64,000 nucleotides of DNA from Microbacterium pumilum (GTDB lineage: Bacteria > Actinomycetota > Actinomycetes > Actinomycetales > Microbacteriaceae): assembly GCF_039530225.1 (NCBI RefSeq), contig NZ_BAAAOH010000001.1, positions 2,294,001-2,358,000 of the forward strand, in the 5' to 3' direction. This document shows positions 9,779-19,427 of the stretch, piece after piece. Numbering within the stretch: position 1 is the stretch's first letter; every line of letters starts with the position of its first letter. Position numbers and translations under genes: made by a program. The notes under the pieces are model-generated. The model was not told the origin of the DNA. It searched no databases and worked only from the letters and a program-made list of their open reading frames with translations.

Positions 9779-10582
9779 TCACAGCCGCGCGTACGGCGCA
9801 CGGAAGAAGCAGAAGACGCCGTAGGCGATGAGACCGACCCCGACGGCACCGACGAGCACCGGACCGAGCGTCAGCGCGAGCAGCGCGTCGATCGCGGCAT
9901 CCAGGCCCCCCGCGGCGGACGGCTCGACCTTGACGGCGGCCACGGTGAGCAGGATCCCGATGATGATGAGGGCGATGCCCTTCGCGATGAAGCCCACCAC
10001 GCCGAGGCCCTTGATCCCCGTGCCCGCCGGACCGGACGGGATCGCCATCTTCTTCTCGAAGCTCCGCATGAACCCCATCGCGATGAAGGAGACTCCGCCG
10101 ATCCCGATGCCGATTCCGATGAGTCCGAGCACGAACGGCCCGCCTGGGATCGAAAGGATGCCGCGGCTGGCCTCCTCGGCGGACTGATCGGCATCGGGCT
10201 TCGCGCCGAGGGCGACGGCTGCCGCGATCACGCCGAGCGCGATGAAGACCACGGCCTGACCCCATTCGCCGATGCGGCGTCCCCACTTCTTGGCGGCATC
10301 CCCGCCCCGAGCCAGGATGCCCTCGAGCGCGTGATAGATCCCCAGCGCGAGGAGTGCGACCGCAAGAATCCACAGCGCGAGGAACCCCGCCGGGACCGCC
10401 GCCACCGCCTTGAACACGCCCGCCTGGTCGGTCTCGCCGTGGCCGCCGAAAGTGACGCCGAGGACGATCACGCCGATCAACACGTGCACGAGGCCATTGG
10501 CCGCGAATCCCGCACGGGCGACCACGCGGAAGGAGTGGCTCGATTCTGCTTTGCGGGCAGCGTGCTTGACGTCGGCGGACAC
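9779..10582 (-). CDS. DUF1206 domain membrane protein
   Basis: 267 residues with six hydrophobic segments arranged as three repeats of a two-helix unit. Each repeat opens with a GLVHVLIG-like, GQAVVFIALG-like or AKGIALIIIGIL-like segment, the pattern of DUF1206. Function unknown; located in the cytoplasmic membrane. The GTG start is chosen because TAAGCT lies exactly six bases upstream, giving a leaderless transcript. Divergent from nusA, occupying the place where rimP would be expected. Confidence 0.85.
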   Translation of the reverse strand: MSADVKHAARKAESSHSFRVVARAGFAANGLVHVLIGVIVLGVTFGGHGETDQAGVFKAVAAVPAGFLALWILAVALLALGIYHALEGILARGGDAAKKWGRRIGEWGQAVVFIALGVIAAAVALGAKPDADQSAEEASRGILSIPGGPFVLGLIGIGIGIGGVSFIAMGFMRSFEKKMAIPSGPAGTGIKGLGVVGFIAKGIALIIIGILLTVAAVKVEPSAAGGLDAAIDALLALTLGPVLVGAVGVGLIAYGVFCFFRAPYARL

Positions 10583-10588
10583 GACGCG

Positions 10589-10594
10589 AGCTTA
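10589..10594 (-). promoter_or_regulatory. -10 box of a leaderless promoter for the DUF1206 gene
   Basis: TAAGCT on the minus strand, six bases before the GTG start. Confidence 0.55.
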
Positions 10595-10739
10595 CGCGCG
10601 GGTTTCAGGTGGTCGGCTCCCCAGGTCACGAGACGCGGCCACGATCCGCGATGGCGCAGGCGCACAGAAGGGACCGCTCGCGCGGCCGCGACAACCAGAG
10701 CCTTCCCAGCGTTGCCCACAGCGGCATCCGGTAACGTTG

Positions 10740-10745
10740 TAGGGT
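10740..10745 (+). promoter_or_regulatory. Probable -10 box of the nusA-ylxR-infB operon
   Basis: TAGGGT, about 45 bases before the nusA ATG, leaving a short leader with a good GGAGGT ribosome site at 10781-10786. No convincing -35 hexamer is at the ideal distance (a TTGCCC is 22 bases upstream), so the call is tentative. Confidence 0.4.
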
Positions 10746-10790
10746 TCCGGCGGCAGGTCGCGCCGGTGAGAGCTGAATATGGAGGTCACG

Positions 10791-11780
10791 ATGGACATCG
10801 ATCTGGGATTGCTGCGGACGATCGAGCGCGAGAAGGAGATTCCCTTCGACGAACTCGTCCGGATCATCGAGCAGGCGATCTTGACCGCTTACGCCAAGCA
10901 CAGCTTCGACACCGGTGAACTGCCCGAGGGCACGCGCGCTCAACTGGACCGCAAGACCGGTCACGTCTCGATCTTCTCGCCCCTCATCGACGAAGAGGGC
11001 GCCGTCATCGGCGAAGAGGAGTCGACCCCCGACGACTTCGGCCGAATCGCGGCGTTCGCTGCGAAGCAGGTCATCAGTCAGCGCCTCCGCGACATCGCCG
11101 ACGACGCCGTGCTGGGCGAATTCCGCGGCAAGGAGGGCGACATCGTCGCCGGGGTCGTGCAGCAGGGACCCAACCCCCGCATGGTGCACGTCGACCTGGG
11201 ATCGGTGGAGGCGATCCTTCCCCCCGAGGAGCAGGTCGCCGGCGAGGAGTATACTCACGGATCCCGACTCCGCGTGTACGTCACGTCCGTCGCCAAGGGC
11301 AACAAGGGTCCGCAGATCACCGTGTCGCGAACGCACCCCGGGCTCGTGCGCAAGCTCTTCGCGCTCGAGGTGCCTGAGATCCACTCCGGACTGGTCGAGA
11401 TCGTGTCGCTGGCACGCGAGGCGGGTCACCGCACCAAGATCGCCGTGAAGGCGAACGACCCGACCATCAACGCGAAGGGCGCGTGCATCGGCGAGCTCGG
11501 CCGCCGTGTGCGCGCCGTCACGGAGGAGCTCGGCGGCGAGAAGATCGACATCGTCGACTACGACCCCGAACTCGCGAAGTTCGTCGCGAACGCGCTGTCG
11601 CCCGCGAAGGTGACCTCGAGCTTCATCCTCGATGCCTCGAGCAAGGCGGTCCGCGCACTTGTGCCGGATTACCAGCTCTCACTTGCGATCGGCAAGGAAG
11701 GCCAGAACGCGCGGCTCGCCGCCAAGCTCACGGGCGCCAAGATCGACATCCAGCCCGACAGCATCCTCGAGGAGCGCTGA
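10791..11780 (+). CDS. nusA: Transcription termination/antitermination protein NusA
   Basis: 329 residues, the short actinobacterial form without C-terminal acidic repeats. The N-terminal RNA polymerase-binding domain covers about 1-105 (MDIDLGLLRTIEREKEIPFDEL), then an S1 domain about 110-180 (GDIVAGVVQQ) and two KH domains about 185-325 (HRTKIAVKANDPTINAKGACIG, then LSLAIGKEGQNARLAAKLTG with its GXXG loop). It modulates pausing, termination and antitermination. The ATG at 10791 follows GGAGGT by four bases; an ATG twelve bases earlier overlaps that site and is less likely. First gene of the nusA-ylxR-infB operon; rimP is absent from its usual place upstream. Confidence 0.97.
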   Translation: MDIDLGLLRTIEREKEIPFDELVRIIEQAILTAYAKHSFDTGELPEGTRAQLDRKTGHVSIFSPLIDEEGAVIGEEESTPDDFGRIAAFAAKQVISQRLRDIADDAVLGEFRGKEGDIVAGVVQQGPNPRMVHVDLGSVEAILPPEEQVAGEEYTHGSRLRVYVTSVAKGNKGPQITVSRTHPGLVRKLFALEVPEIHSGLVEIVSLAREAGHRTKIAVKANDPTINAKGACIGELGRRVRAVTEELGGEKIDIVDYDPELAKFVANALSPAKVTSSFILDASSKAVRALVPDYQLSLAIGKEGQNARLAAKLTGAKIDIQPDSILEER

Positions 11781-11820
11781 CCACAGCGAGCCCCAGAAGT
11801 CCCGACGAGGGAAGGGGGGA

Positions 11821-11838
11821 CCGGGGTGAAAGCCCCGG
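11821..11838 (+). other. Short GC hairpin between nusA and ylxR
   Basis: CCGGGG, loop TGAAAG, CCCCGG, directly before the ylxR start and after a purine-rich run. It lacks a T tract. It could modulate ylxR translation or be a weak pause site; no more can be said. Confidence 0.4.
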
Positions 11839-11846
11839 GGTGTAGA

Positions 11847-12119
11847 ATGGAACCTGTACGAACGTGCGTCGGATGCCGTACGCGTGCTCCCCGGTCCTCC
11901 CTCCTCAGGGTGGTTTCCATCGATTCCGTCCTCGTCCCCGACGAGCGCGCGTCGATGCCAGGGCGAGGCGCGTGGGTTCACGAGACGCGTGAGTGTGTGG
12001 ATGCCGCCTTCCGGCGCCGCGCATTCGTACGAGCATTGCGTGTGTCGGGCCCGCTCGACACGCAGACCTTCGAGAAACGGCTGAATGGCTATGGAATCAA
12101 AGTGAACGGCTCGAAATGA
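11847..12119 (+). CDS. YlxR family RNA-binding protein (DUF448)
   Basis: 90 residues. The N-terminal EPVRTCVGCRTRAPRSSLLR and the GRGAWVHETRECVDAAFRRRAF block are hallmarks of YlxR, a small basic protein encoded between nusA and infB in most Gram-positive bacteria. YlxR has been reported as a nucleoid-associated regulator and as an RNase P-interacting protein in firmicutes. The ATG at 11847 matches the family N-terminus; a GTG 21 bases upstream would add residues not seen in relatives and begins inside the hairpin. The spacing to infB (56 bases) indicates one operon. Confidence 0.92.
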   Translation: MEPVRTCVGCRTRAPRSSLLRVVSIDSVLVPDERASMPGRGAWVHETRECVDAAFRRRAFVRALRVSGPLDTQTFEKRLNGYGIKVNGSK

Positions 12120-12175
12120 GTCCCGTCCGCAACTAACGGTCTGCCCTGCCTGGGTAGACCCCAGACAGGAGAATT

Positions 12176-15019
12176 GTGGCAAACGCCAAACCACGCGTGC
12201 ACGAGATCGCCTCCGAACTCGGAGTCGACAGCAAGGTGGCTCTCGCCAAGCTGAAGGAGCTCGGCGAATTCGTCAAGAGCCCCTCGTCCACCATCGAGCC
12301 CCCCGTGGCTCGCAAGCTTCGCGCTGCCCTCGAGGCGGATGGCGCAGCGCACCCCGTGGCCGAGACCAAGGCCGCGGCTCCGGCGCGCCCGGCAGGTCGC
12401 CCGGGTCCAGTCCGTCCGGCTGCTCCCGCCGCCCCCGCGGCCCCGTCGACGCCCGTCGCCGCGGCACCCGAGGTGGCTCCGGCAGCACCCGCTCCGGCGG
12501 CGCCCGCACGCGCCGCCGCCGCGGCTCCGGCGGCTCCCGCGGCGTCCGCACCGGCCGCTCCGGCGCCCGCTGCCGCGGCTCCCGCCGAGCCCGCACCGAC
12601 CGCAGCCGCTCCGGCGGCTCCGACCGCTGATGCCGGCGCCCCGGGCACGCCTCAGCCGCCTCGTCCGGGTGGCGCCCCGCGCCCCGGCAACAACCCCTTC
12701 GCGTCGGCGCAGGGCATGGGCCAGCGTCCGGCAGGACCCCGTCCGGGCAACAACCCGTTCGCGTCCGCACAGGGCATGGGCCAGCGCCCGAGCCCGACCC
12801 CCGGCAACATCCCTCGCCCGCAGGCGCCGCGTCCCGGTGCTCCGCGTCCGGGTGCTCCCGGCGCACGTCCGGGCGGCCCCGGTCGTCCCGGTGGCGCCGG
12901 TCGTCCCGGTGGTGCGCCGTTCCAGCAGCGTCCCGGCGGCCCCGGTCGTCCCGGCGGTGCCGGTGGCGGCGGCTTCCAGCGTCCCGGTGGTGCCCCTGGT
13001 GCCGCACCGGCCGGCGGTTTCGCCGGTCGTCCCGGTGGCGGCGGTGGCCGTGGCCGTGGTCCCGGCGGTGGCACCGCCGGTGCCTTCGGCAAGGGTGGCG
13101 GCAAGTCCAAGCAGCGCAAGTCGCGCAGGGCGAAGCGCCAGGAATTCGAGATGCGGGATGCGCCGACCGTCGGTGGCGTCAACGTCACGCGCGGCAACGG
13201 CGAGATCATCCGCATGCGCCGTGGCGCGTCGATCTCGGACTTCGCGGACAAGATCGAGAACATCACCGGCTACACCGTGCAGCCCGGAACCCTTGTGACC
13301 ATCCTGTTCAACCTGGGCGAGATGGCGACCGCGACCGAGTCGCTCGACGAGGCGACCTTCGAAGTGCTCGGCGTCGAACTCGGCTACAAGATCCAGATGG
13401 TCTCGCCCGAAGACGAGGACAAGGAGCTCCTGGAGAGCTTCGGTCTGGATCTCGATCGCGAACTGGAGGACGAGAACGAGGAAGACCTCGAGATCCGTCC
13501 GCCGGTGGTGACCGTCATGGGTCACGTCGACCACGGCAAGACGCGACTGCTCGACGCGATCCGTCAGACCAACGTCGTCGCCGGCGAGGCGGGTGGCATC
13601 ACCCAGCACATCGGCGCCTACCAGGTCTGGACCGAGCACGAGGGAATCGACCGCGCCATCACCTTCATCGACACCCCGGGTCACGAGGCGTTCACCGCGA
13701 TGCGTGCACGTGGTGCGCAGGTGACCGACCTGGCGATCCTCGTGGTCGCCGCCGACGACGGCATCATGCCGCAGACGGTCGAGGCGCTCAATCACGCCCA
13801 GGCCGCCGGTGTGCCGATCGTCGTCGCGGTGAACAAGATCGACAAGCCCGACGCCAACCCGGCCAAGGTGCGCCAGCAGCTCACCGAGTACGGCCTCGTC
13901 GCAGAGGAGTACGGCGGCGACGTCATCTTCGTGGACGTCTCGGCTCGTGCCGGCACGAACATCCAGGAACTGCTGGATGCCGTGCTGCTGACCGCCGACG
14001 CGGGGCTCGACCTCACGGCCAACCCGAACAAGGCTGCCCGCGGTGTCGCGATCGAAGCGAAGCTCGACAAGGGCCGCGGCTCCGTGGCGACCGTCCTCAT
14101 CCAGTCCGGAACACTCCGGGTCGGCGACGCGATCGTGGCGGGAACGGCTTACGGCCGCGTTCGCGCGATGGCGGACGAGAACGGCGACGCCGTCCTCGAG
14201 GCCTACCCGTCGCGTCCCGTGCAGGTGCAGGGGCTCAACTCCGTGCCGCGCGCCGGTGACACGTTCATCGTGACCGAAGAGGATCGCCTCGCCCGCCAGA
14301 TCGCTGAGAAGCGTGAAGCAGCCGAGCGCAACGCTCAGCTGGCGAAGGCGCGCAAGCGGATCTCGCTCGAGGACTTCACCCGTGCGCTCGAAGAGGGCAA
14401 GGTCGAGTCGCTCAACCTCATCATCAAGGGCGACGTATCGGGTGCCGTCGAGGCGCTCGAAGAGTCGCTCCTCAAGATCGAGGTCGACGACTCCGTGCAG
14501 CTGCGGATCATCCACCGCGGCGTCGGCGCCATCACGGAGTCCGACGTCAACCTGGCGACGATCGACAACGCGATCATCATCGGGTTCAACGTCCGCCCCG
14601 ACACGAAGGCGCGCGAGCGCGCCTCTCGCGAGGGTGTCGACACGCGCTTCTACTCGGTCATCTACAACGCGATCGATGACGTCGAGCAGTCGCTCAAGGG
14701 TCTGCTCAAGCCCGAGTACGAAGAGATCCGCTCCGGTGTGGCCGAGATCCGCGAGGTGTTCCGCTCCTCGAAGTTCGGCAACATCGCCGGTGTCATCGTG
14801 CGCAGCGGCACCATCACGCGCAACGCGAAGGCTCGTGTCATCCGCGACGGCGTGGTCATCGCCGATGGCCTGGCCATCGAGTCGCTGCGTCGTTTCAAGG
14901 ATGACGTCACCGAGGTCCGCACGGACTTCGAAGCCGGTATCGGCCTCGGTCGGTACAACGACATCCAGATCGGCGACGAGATCGAGACCACCGAGCTGGT
15001 GGAGAAGCCTCGCGGCTAG
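12176..15019 (+). CDS. infB: Translation initiation factor IF-2
   Basis: 947 residues. It places fMet-tRNA on the 30S subunit and drives subunit joining with GTP. Order: IF2N helical domain (about 1-50), a long Ala-Pro-rich then Gly-Pro-Arg-rich linker (about 60-305), a second IF2N-like domain (about 340-390), then the G domain from about 445 with [23 protein letters not shown] and NKIDKP, followed by domains II, III and IV. The GTG start has AGGAGA upstream. The linker contains a precise 60-bp duplication, listed separately. It closes the operon; a strong terminator follows. Confidence 0.97.
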   Translation: MANAKPRVHEIASELGVDSKVALAKLKELGEFVKSPSSTIEPPVARKLRAALEADGAAHPVAETKAAAPARPAGRPGPVRPAAPAAPAAPSTPVAAAPEVAPAAPAPAAPARAAAAAPAAPAASAPAAPAPAAAAPAEPAPTAAAPAAPTADAGAPGTPQPPRPGGAPRPGNNPFASAQGMGQRPAGPRPGNNPFASAQGMGQRPSPTPGNIPRPQAPRPGAPRPGAPGARPGGPGRPGGAGRPGGAPFQQRPGGPGRPGGAGGGGFQRPGGAPGAAPAGGFAGRPGGGGGRGRGPGGGTAGAFGKGGGKSKQRKSRRAKRQEFEMRDAPTVGGVNVTRGNGEIIRMRRGASISDFADKIENITGYTVQPGTLVTILFNLGEMATATESLDEATFEVLGVELGYKIQMVSPEDEDKELLESFGLDLDRELEDENEEDLEIRPPVVTVMGHVDHGKTRLLDAIRQTNVVAGEAGGITQHIGAYQVWTEHEGIDRAITFIDTPGHEAFTAMRARGAQVTDLAILVVAADDGIMPQTVEALNHAQAAGVPIVVAVNKIDKPDANPAKVRQQLTEYGLVAEEYGGDVIFVDVSARAGTNIQELLDAVLLTADAGLDLTANPNKAARGVAIEAKLDKGRGSVATVLIQSGTLRVGDAIVAGTAYGRVRAMADENGDAVLEAYPSRPVQVQGLNSVPRAGDTFIVTEEDRLARQIAEKREAAERNAQLAKARKRISLEDFTRALEEGKVESLNLIIKGDVSGAVEALEESLLKIEVDDSVQLRIIHRGVGAITESDVNLATIDNAIIIGFNVRPDTKARERASREGVDTRFYSVIYNAIDDVEQSLKGLLKPEYEEIRSGVAEIREVFRSSKFGNIAGVIVRSGTITRNAKARVIRDGVVIADGLAIESLRRFKDDVTEVRTDFEAGIGLGRYNDIQIGDEIETTELVEKPRG
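12684..12792 (+). repeat. In-frame tandem duplication in the infB linker
   Basis: Two near-identical copies, offset by exactly 60 bases, each encoding [16 protein letters not shown]. The frame is kept. Expansion of such linker units is a plausible source of IF-2 length variation between strains. Confidence 0.8.
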
Positions 15020-15040
15020 TCCGCCCTCGGTCCTGACATG

Positions 15041-15077
15041 GGATCGCCCCTGCCGGTGGGAGCGGCAGGGGCGATCC
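15041..15077 (+). terminator. Strong intrinsic terminator after infB
   Basis: A perfect 15-bp stem, GGATCGCCCCTGCCG paired with CGGCAGGGGCGATCC, around a 7-base loop, 21 bases after the infB stop. The tail is only moderately T-rich, as usual in high-GC actinobacteria. It lies between convergent genes and may act in both directions. Confidence 0.85.
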
Positions 15078-15113
15078 GTCCTTGAGACGCCGTGTATGTA
15101 CCGGCGGCTCACA

Positions 15114-16256
15114 TCACAGGACCTGGGGGTCCCGTGACACCTCTGCGGCGAGGCCCTTCGTGATGAGGGGGCTCACCGGCGTCGTGCGGCGCGGTCGGTA
15201 TACGACGCGCGCGTGGAACACATAGCGGATCACGAAGGCGACGAGGATGGTGATCGCCTGGGCGATCACGCTCGAGATGTGTCCGAATTGCACGAATGCG
15301 AACAGGAGCGGCATTCGCAGGGCCGCCTCGACGGAGTTGAAGCCGACCGAGCCCGCAAACCTCGTCCAGAAGCCTCGGCCTTCCCGCCGGAGGTCGCGGA
15401 AGACGAACAGCTCCTGCAGGAAGAAGTTCCCGATGATCGTCACTCCTGACGCGATGATCGCCGCGTACAGGTAGTCCATGCCGAACGCGATCAGCCCCGC
15501 CATGATGGCGAGGTTGACGACGGCGCCGACACCTCCGATGATCGCGAAGCGCGACATCCGCCCGAAGCGGAGCGCCGCGAGCTGCCGGAGAAAACGGAAG
15601 CCCTGCCTGACGTCGGCCTTCGACTCGCCAGCGTGCCGCTCGCCGAAGATGAACGGCTCTTCGACGACCTTGAGGCGTTGGCGTGCGAGTATTTCGAGAA
15701 GGATCTTGAACCCCTGCGGGCGAAGGTTGTGGACATCGATCGACGAGCGGCGGAGCGCGAAGAACCCGGTCATCGGGTCGGTGCAGTTGCGCAGGCGATT
15801 CGGGAACATCGCGCGCGTGATCGCGATCGACCCGTTCGACACGAGCCGGCGGGTGAAGCCGGCGAGACCGGCGTTGCTGCCGCCCCCGACGTGGCGTGAG
15901 GCCACGACGACGTCGGCGCCCGTTCCGCCGCCGGTCTCCATGAGCACCGGCACCATCTCGGGTGGGTGCTGAAGGTCGCCGTCCATGACGACGCACCAGT
16001 CGGTCGTCGCGGACTGCATCCCCTCGACCACTGCGCCGCTGAGGCCGCCGACCGGGTCGTCGCGGTGGATCATGCGGACCGGCACGGCGCTCCATCCGGA
16101 GGCGTCTGTGATCGCGGCGGGTGTGTCGTCGGACGAATCGTCGACGAACAGGATTTCGGATCCCGTCGGGAGACTCGTGGCGTTGAGTCGCCGGACGAGC
16201 TCGGCGACGTTCGGGGCTTCGTTGAACGTCGGGATGATTACGGTCGTCGCGTTCAT
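15114..16256 (-). CDS. GT2 glycosyltransferase fused to a GtrA-like flippase domain (polyprenyl-phosphate sugar synthase type)
   Basis: 380 residues. Residues 1-230 form a dolichol-phosphate-mannose-synthase-like GT2 domain: TVIIPTFNEAPNV, EILFVDDSSDD, then the DGDLQHPPEMVP block with the metal-binding DXD. Residues about 245-365 have four membrane helices of the GtrA family. Such fusions make a lipid-linked sugar on the inner leaflet and probably help turn it outward. The ATG at 16256 has an AAGGAGCAAGGA ribosome site and begins at the conserved core; an ATG 81 bases upstream would add a Pro-rich tail unlike the family. Last gene of the glycan locus. The GT39-type neighbour is a natural user of the lipid-linked sugar. 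Confidence 0.9.
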   Translation of the reverse strand: MNATTVIIPTFNEAPNVAELVRRLNATSLPTGSEILFVDDSSDDTPAAITDASGWSAVPVRMIHRDDPVGGLSGAVVEGMQSATTDWCVVMDGDLQHPPEMVPVLMETGGGTGADVVVASRHVGGGSNAGLAGFTRRLVSNGSIAITRAMFPNRLRNCTDPMTGFFALRRSSIDVHNLRPQGFKILLEILARQRLKVVEEPFIFGERHAGESKADVRQGFRFLRQLAALRFGRMSRFAIIGGVGAVVNLAIMAGLIAFGMDYLYAAIIASGVTIIGNFFLQELFVFRDLRREGRGFWTRFAGSVGFNSVEAALRMPLLFAFVQFGHISSVIAQAITILVAFVIRYVFHARVVYRPRRTTPVSPLITKGLAAEVSRDPQVL

Positions 16257-16333
16257 TCCTTGCTCCTTCCTTGTCGGTGATGCGGATGGCGGTGGTGCGG
16301 GCGGCGGTGGTGCGGGCGTCGGATGCCGGTAGG

Positions 16334-17962
16334 TCACCCCTCCTCGTCAGTCGACGGATTCGGGACCGAGGCATGGTCCACTTCCCGGATCTTCCAGGCG
16401 CCGAACTCCGCGACGACGTGCGAGCTCTCGAGGGCCGTGCGCATCATGTCGAGGTCGAGATAGTCGATGTTGGGAGAGACCGTCGGGCCTTCGACGATCC
16501 AGTCGATCTCGTCCACGCCGCCCGGATGCTCCTGGTCGAACTGCGAGTCGAGATCGACCTTCTCCAGCACGATCGCCTGCCAGGGGTCGTCCCAGCCCTG
16601 CTTGCTGACGTCCTGCCACATGGAGTACGGCACGACGATGACCTCGTCGCGAGGCACGTTGTCGCTCACCCACTCGAGCGTCGACCGCCAGTCCTTGTTC
16701 TCATCCGTCGACGCGAGCAGCGGAAATCCACGCGTCAGCCACTGCTCGACGGGGATGAACAGAACCGCCGTCCCGATGACAGCGGCCACGAGCACCGAAC
16801 CGCCGATGGAGAGCCGCGGAAGGTACGTGCGCAGGACGGTGCGGAGCATCCGCCACACCAAGTGGATGCCGCTGCCGATCGCGAGCGCGAAGAACGGGAG
16901 CCCGGACACGATGTACATCGCAGGGAGGTACCCCTGTCCGACGAAGACCGGCAGTGCGAAGCAGAGAATTGCGACGGGGATCCAGCGGGTCCTTCGGGTG
17001 AAGGCGCACAGCGCGGCCCCGATGAGACCCCCGATGATGAGGTACCCGTCGAGGAAGAGCCAGCTCTGCAGCAGATCGTTGCGAGGCGACCCCACCTCCC
17101 AGATCCAGCCCGATCCCGAGCGCGAGAGGAACTGGTATGCGAGGCCGTCCTGAAGCGACACGTGGCCCGCCCCGGAGATGAGCTCTCCGCGCAGCGCCGC
17201 CATGAGGGGGAACAGCATGATGACGAGTCCACCGACGCCGAGGAAGCCGACGATCGAGAAGGCGCGGCTCCGCCATCGCGTGCGGTCCAGCATCGCGAGG
17301 AGAAGCGCGGGCCCGAACGCTGCGAGCGTGAGCTTGGAGAGCACGCCGATGGCGAACGAGATGCCGGCGCCCACATGGTGCCACATCGCGACGCGAGGGG
17401 AGATCGCGAGATAGAACGCGAAGAGGATCCAAGGCACACCGACCGTATCGAGGAACACCTGGCGTCCGAGGGTCAGGGACAGCGGCGAGCAGACGAAGAT
17501 CGCCGCGGCGAGAACGGCGAAGGGTCGGCGCACGAGCATTCTTCGTGCGACGAGGAAGACGAGCGTCGCGGTGATGGCGAAGAGGAACGCCGAGACGTAT
17601 CGCATCGCCGCAAGGTCGGAGCCTGCGCCGAGCCCGAGAGCCTGCGGGATCCACCCGAGGATCGCAAGCTGGATCCACCCGAAGGGCGGGTGGTCGTACC
17701 AATACGTGTACGGAGCGAGCCCGCCGGCCTGCACAGCGACCGCCTGCGCGACGTACGTCCCCTCGTCGTCCTGATAGGTCGGCGCGCCGTTGACGTTCCA
17801 CGCACCGATGACGAGGGCCACCGCGAAGACGATGAGCATCGTGGTGTTGTCGGTGACGCTCAGCCACGTCCGCAGGCGTCCGGGTGCCCGCGTGAGAGCC
17901 GCTTCGGCATGGGCCTCCCGCCTGGTCTGTGGTTGGCCGATCTCGCGCTCGATGACCATCAT
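16334..17962 (-). CDS. GT39/ArnT-type membrane glycosyltransferase
   Basis: 542 residues with about ten to twelve membrane segments. The first external loop has YQDDEGTYVAQA followed by YTYWYDHPPFGW, the acidic and DHPP motifs of the GT-C superfamily (PMT, ArnT). A C-terminal soluble portion of about 110 residues follows the last helix. These enzymes move a sugar from a polyprenyl phosphate donor to protein, lipid or glycan outside the membrane. The start overlaps the end of the upstream GT2 gene by four bases, so the two are coupled. Acceptor unknown. Confidence 0.88.
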   Translation of the reverse strand: MMVIEREIGQPQTRREAHAEAALTRAPGRLRTWLSVTDNTTMLIVFAVALVIGAWNVNGAPTYQDDEGTYVAQAVAVQAGGLAPYTYWYDHPPFGWIQLAILGWIPQALGLGAGSDLAAMRYVSAFLFAITATLVFLVARRMLVRRPFAVLAAAIFVCSPLSLTLGRQVFLDTVGVPWILFAFYLAISPRVAMWHHVGAGISFAIGVLSKLTLAAFGPALLLAMLDRTRWRSRAFSIVGFLGVGGLVIMLFPLMAALRGELISGAGHVSLQDGLAYQFLSRSGSGWIWEVGSPRNDLLQSWLFLDGYLIIGGLIGAALCAFTRRTRWIPVAILCFALPVFVGQGYLPAMYIVSGLPFFALAIGSGIHLVWRMLRTVLRTYLPRLSIGGSVLVAAVIGTAVLFIPVEQWLTRGFPLLASTDENKDWRSTLEWVSDNVPRDEVIVVPYSMWQDVSKQGWDDPWQAIVLEKVDLDSQFDQEHPGGVDEIDWIVEGPTVSPNIDYLDLDMMRTALESSHVVAEFGAWKIREVDHASVPNPSTDEEG

Positions 17963-19227
17963 GACGATGCCCCCGCCCCGAGGTATCCGAGGTGGCTGCC
18001 GGCATGCGCCGTCTTCTCCCAGCGGAAGTCGCCGGTGCGGAACTTCGCGTAGGCCCGCAGAGCCGCGAAAGCCAGCAGCATCTGGTAGAACGGCGTGCTC
18101 AGGACGAGGATGGCGTATTCACGCGTCCGGATCGCGAAGCCGTGGTCGCGCCCGAACTCGCGGAACATGCAGGCTTCGAATCCGACCGTCGCCAGTGTCG
18201 TGATGAGCGGGATGAAGGTCAGCATCGTCACACCGAGCGGGAACTTGCCCCAGATCGCGAGGGCGATCGAAAGTGGGATCGCGAGACCGGTGAGGGCCAT
18301 GAGGTGCTGCTGCGTAAGCGTCCACCACGCGGTCGCCCGCTCGCGCAGAGTCGGCAGTCGCTTCCACAGCCCCTTCGCATACACCTGCATGAAGCCGAGC
18401 GACCATCTCGTCCGCTGCTTGACGAGAGCGCGCACCGTGTCGGGCGTCTCTTCGCGTGTCACGAGCTCAGGGGAGTACGCGACCACGATGCGGTGGTGCA
18501 GCGTGGAGAGTCGCACGCCGAGCTCGCAGTCCTCGGCGAGGCAGTTCTCGTCCCATCCGCCGACGTCTTCGAGCAGCGTCCGGCGTACGAAGACCGTGTT
18601 GCCGCCGAGCGGGATGAACCCGAGCCTCGCGTGGATGTGCAGCCGCGAGCTGAACCAGATGAAGTACTCGAGGCAGTTGCGCAGCGAGAACCACGTGTCC
18701 CGATAGTTGATGAGTTGCACGGCGCCCTGCACGGCATCCGCTCCCGTCGCGCGGAAGCTGTTGTCGATGTTGCGCAGCAGGTTGGGGGCCGCGATCGACT
18801 CGGCGTCGAAGACTCCCACGATGTCGTTCCGGCACATCCGCAGCGCCGTGTTGAGCTGGCGGGGCTTGTTCTTGACCGGGCTGTGGTCCACCGAGACGCG
18901 GACGCGCCCGGGGTCCTCACCGGCGAGCCGCTCGGCGATCGCGACGGTCTCAGGGTCGTCGTGGCCGACCGAGATGAGCACTTCGAGGGTCTGGTGGTTC
19001 TGCGAGAGGAGCCGTTCGAGCGTGGCGCGCATGACGTCCTCCTGCTCATGACGGCAAGGCATGATCAGCGAGAAGCTGAGGCCGTCCTCGCCGTCGAGGG
19101 CGGGGTAGGTGGTGAGAGCTCGTGCCTCGGGGTCCCACCACGCGTACGTCGCGGCGTACAGCGTGCTGAGCGAAAGGGCGAGCAGGACGAGCGAGAACAG
19201 GATCAGAAGGATCGATGCGAAGACCAT
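17959..19227 (-). CDS. Processive family 2 glycosyltransferase, cellulose-synthase-like (CslA-like)
   Basis: 422 residues. One N-terminal membrane helix (about 2-28), then a GT2 catalytic domain with SLIMPCRHEQED, the DXD-type FDAES (about 138-142), the ED motif in LAEDCELGVRL (about 232-242) and QRTRW (about 272-276), followed by three to four C-terminal membrane helices. D, DXD, ED and QXXRW together mark processive synthases of beta-linked polymers such as cellulose or chitin-like glycans; no PilZ domain is visible. In Streptomyces the equivalent pair CslA and GlxA makes a tip-associated glycan. Here the GlxA-type oxidase is encoded two genes upstream on the same strand, supporting a similar role. 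Confidence 0.88.
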   Translation of the reverse strand: MVFASILLILFSLVLLALSLSTLYAATYAWWDPEARALTTYPALDGEDGLSFSLIMPCRHEQEDVMRATLERLLSQNHQTLEVLISVGHDDPETVAIAERLAGEDPGRVRVSVDHSPVKNKPRQLNTALRMCRNDIVGVFDAESIAAPNLLRNIDNSFRATGADAVQGAVQLINYRDTWFSLRNCLEYFIWFSSRLHIHARLGFIPLGGNTVFVRRTLLEDVGGWDENCLAEDCELGVRLSTLHHRIVVAYSPELVTREETPDTVRALVKQRTRWSLGFMQVYAKGLWKRLPTLRERATAWWTLTQQHLMALTGLAIPLSIALAIWGKFPLGVTMLTFIPLITTLATVGFEACMFREFGRDHGFAIRTREYAILVLSTPFYQMLLAFAALRAYAKFRTGDFRWEKTAHAGSHLGYLGAGASS

Positions 19228-19239
19228 GGAGACTCCGTG

Positions 19240-19411
19240 GGGTCGTGGAGCAGGATGGGTGGGTCACGCTGGATGGGTCGGCAAACGCCGCCGGATGGGT
19301 CGGGTGACCGGAGCGGCTGGAGCGGCTGGAACGGGCGGATCGGGTGGCTGGAACGGGTGGGTCGGGCGGATCGGGTGGCTGGAACGGGTGGGTCGGGGGT
19401 GCGGCGGCTGA
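19240..19411. repeat. G-rich imperfect tandem repeat between two glycan-locus genes
   Basis: Repeated GGATGGGTCGG and GCTGGAACGGGTGGGTCGGG units; the GCTGGAACGGG word starts at 19325, 19347 and 19378. The plus strand has many GGG runs. It lies within the likely transcript, between the excalibur-like gene and the GT2 gene, and no reading frame continues through it on the coding strand. It may be a simple slippage product or affect downstream expression. Confidence 0.7.
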
Positions 19412-19427
19412 TGGCCCCGCCGTCGGT

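Noticed and set aside
12089..15112. Minus-strand open frame of about 1000 codons opposite infB
   Set aside because: Antisense to infB, with Gly/Thr/Ala low complexity mirroring the infB linker; no ribosome site or domain.
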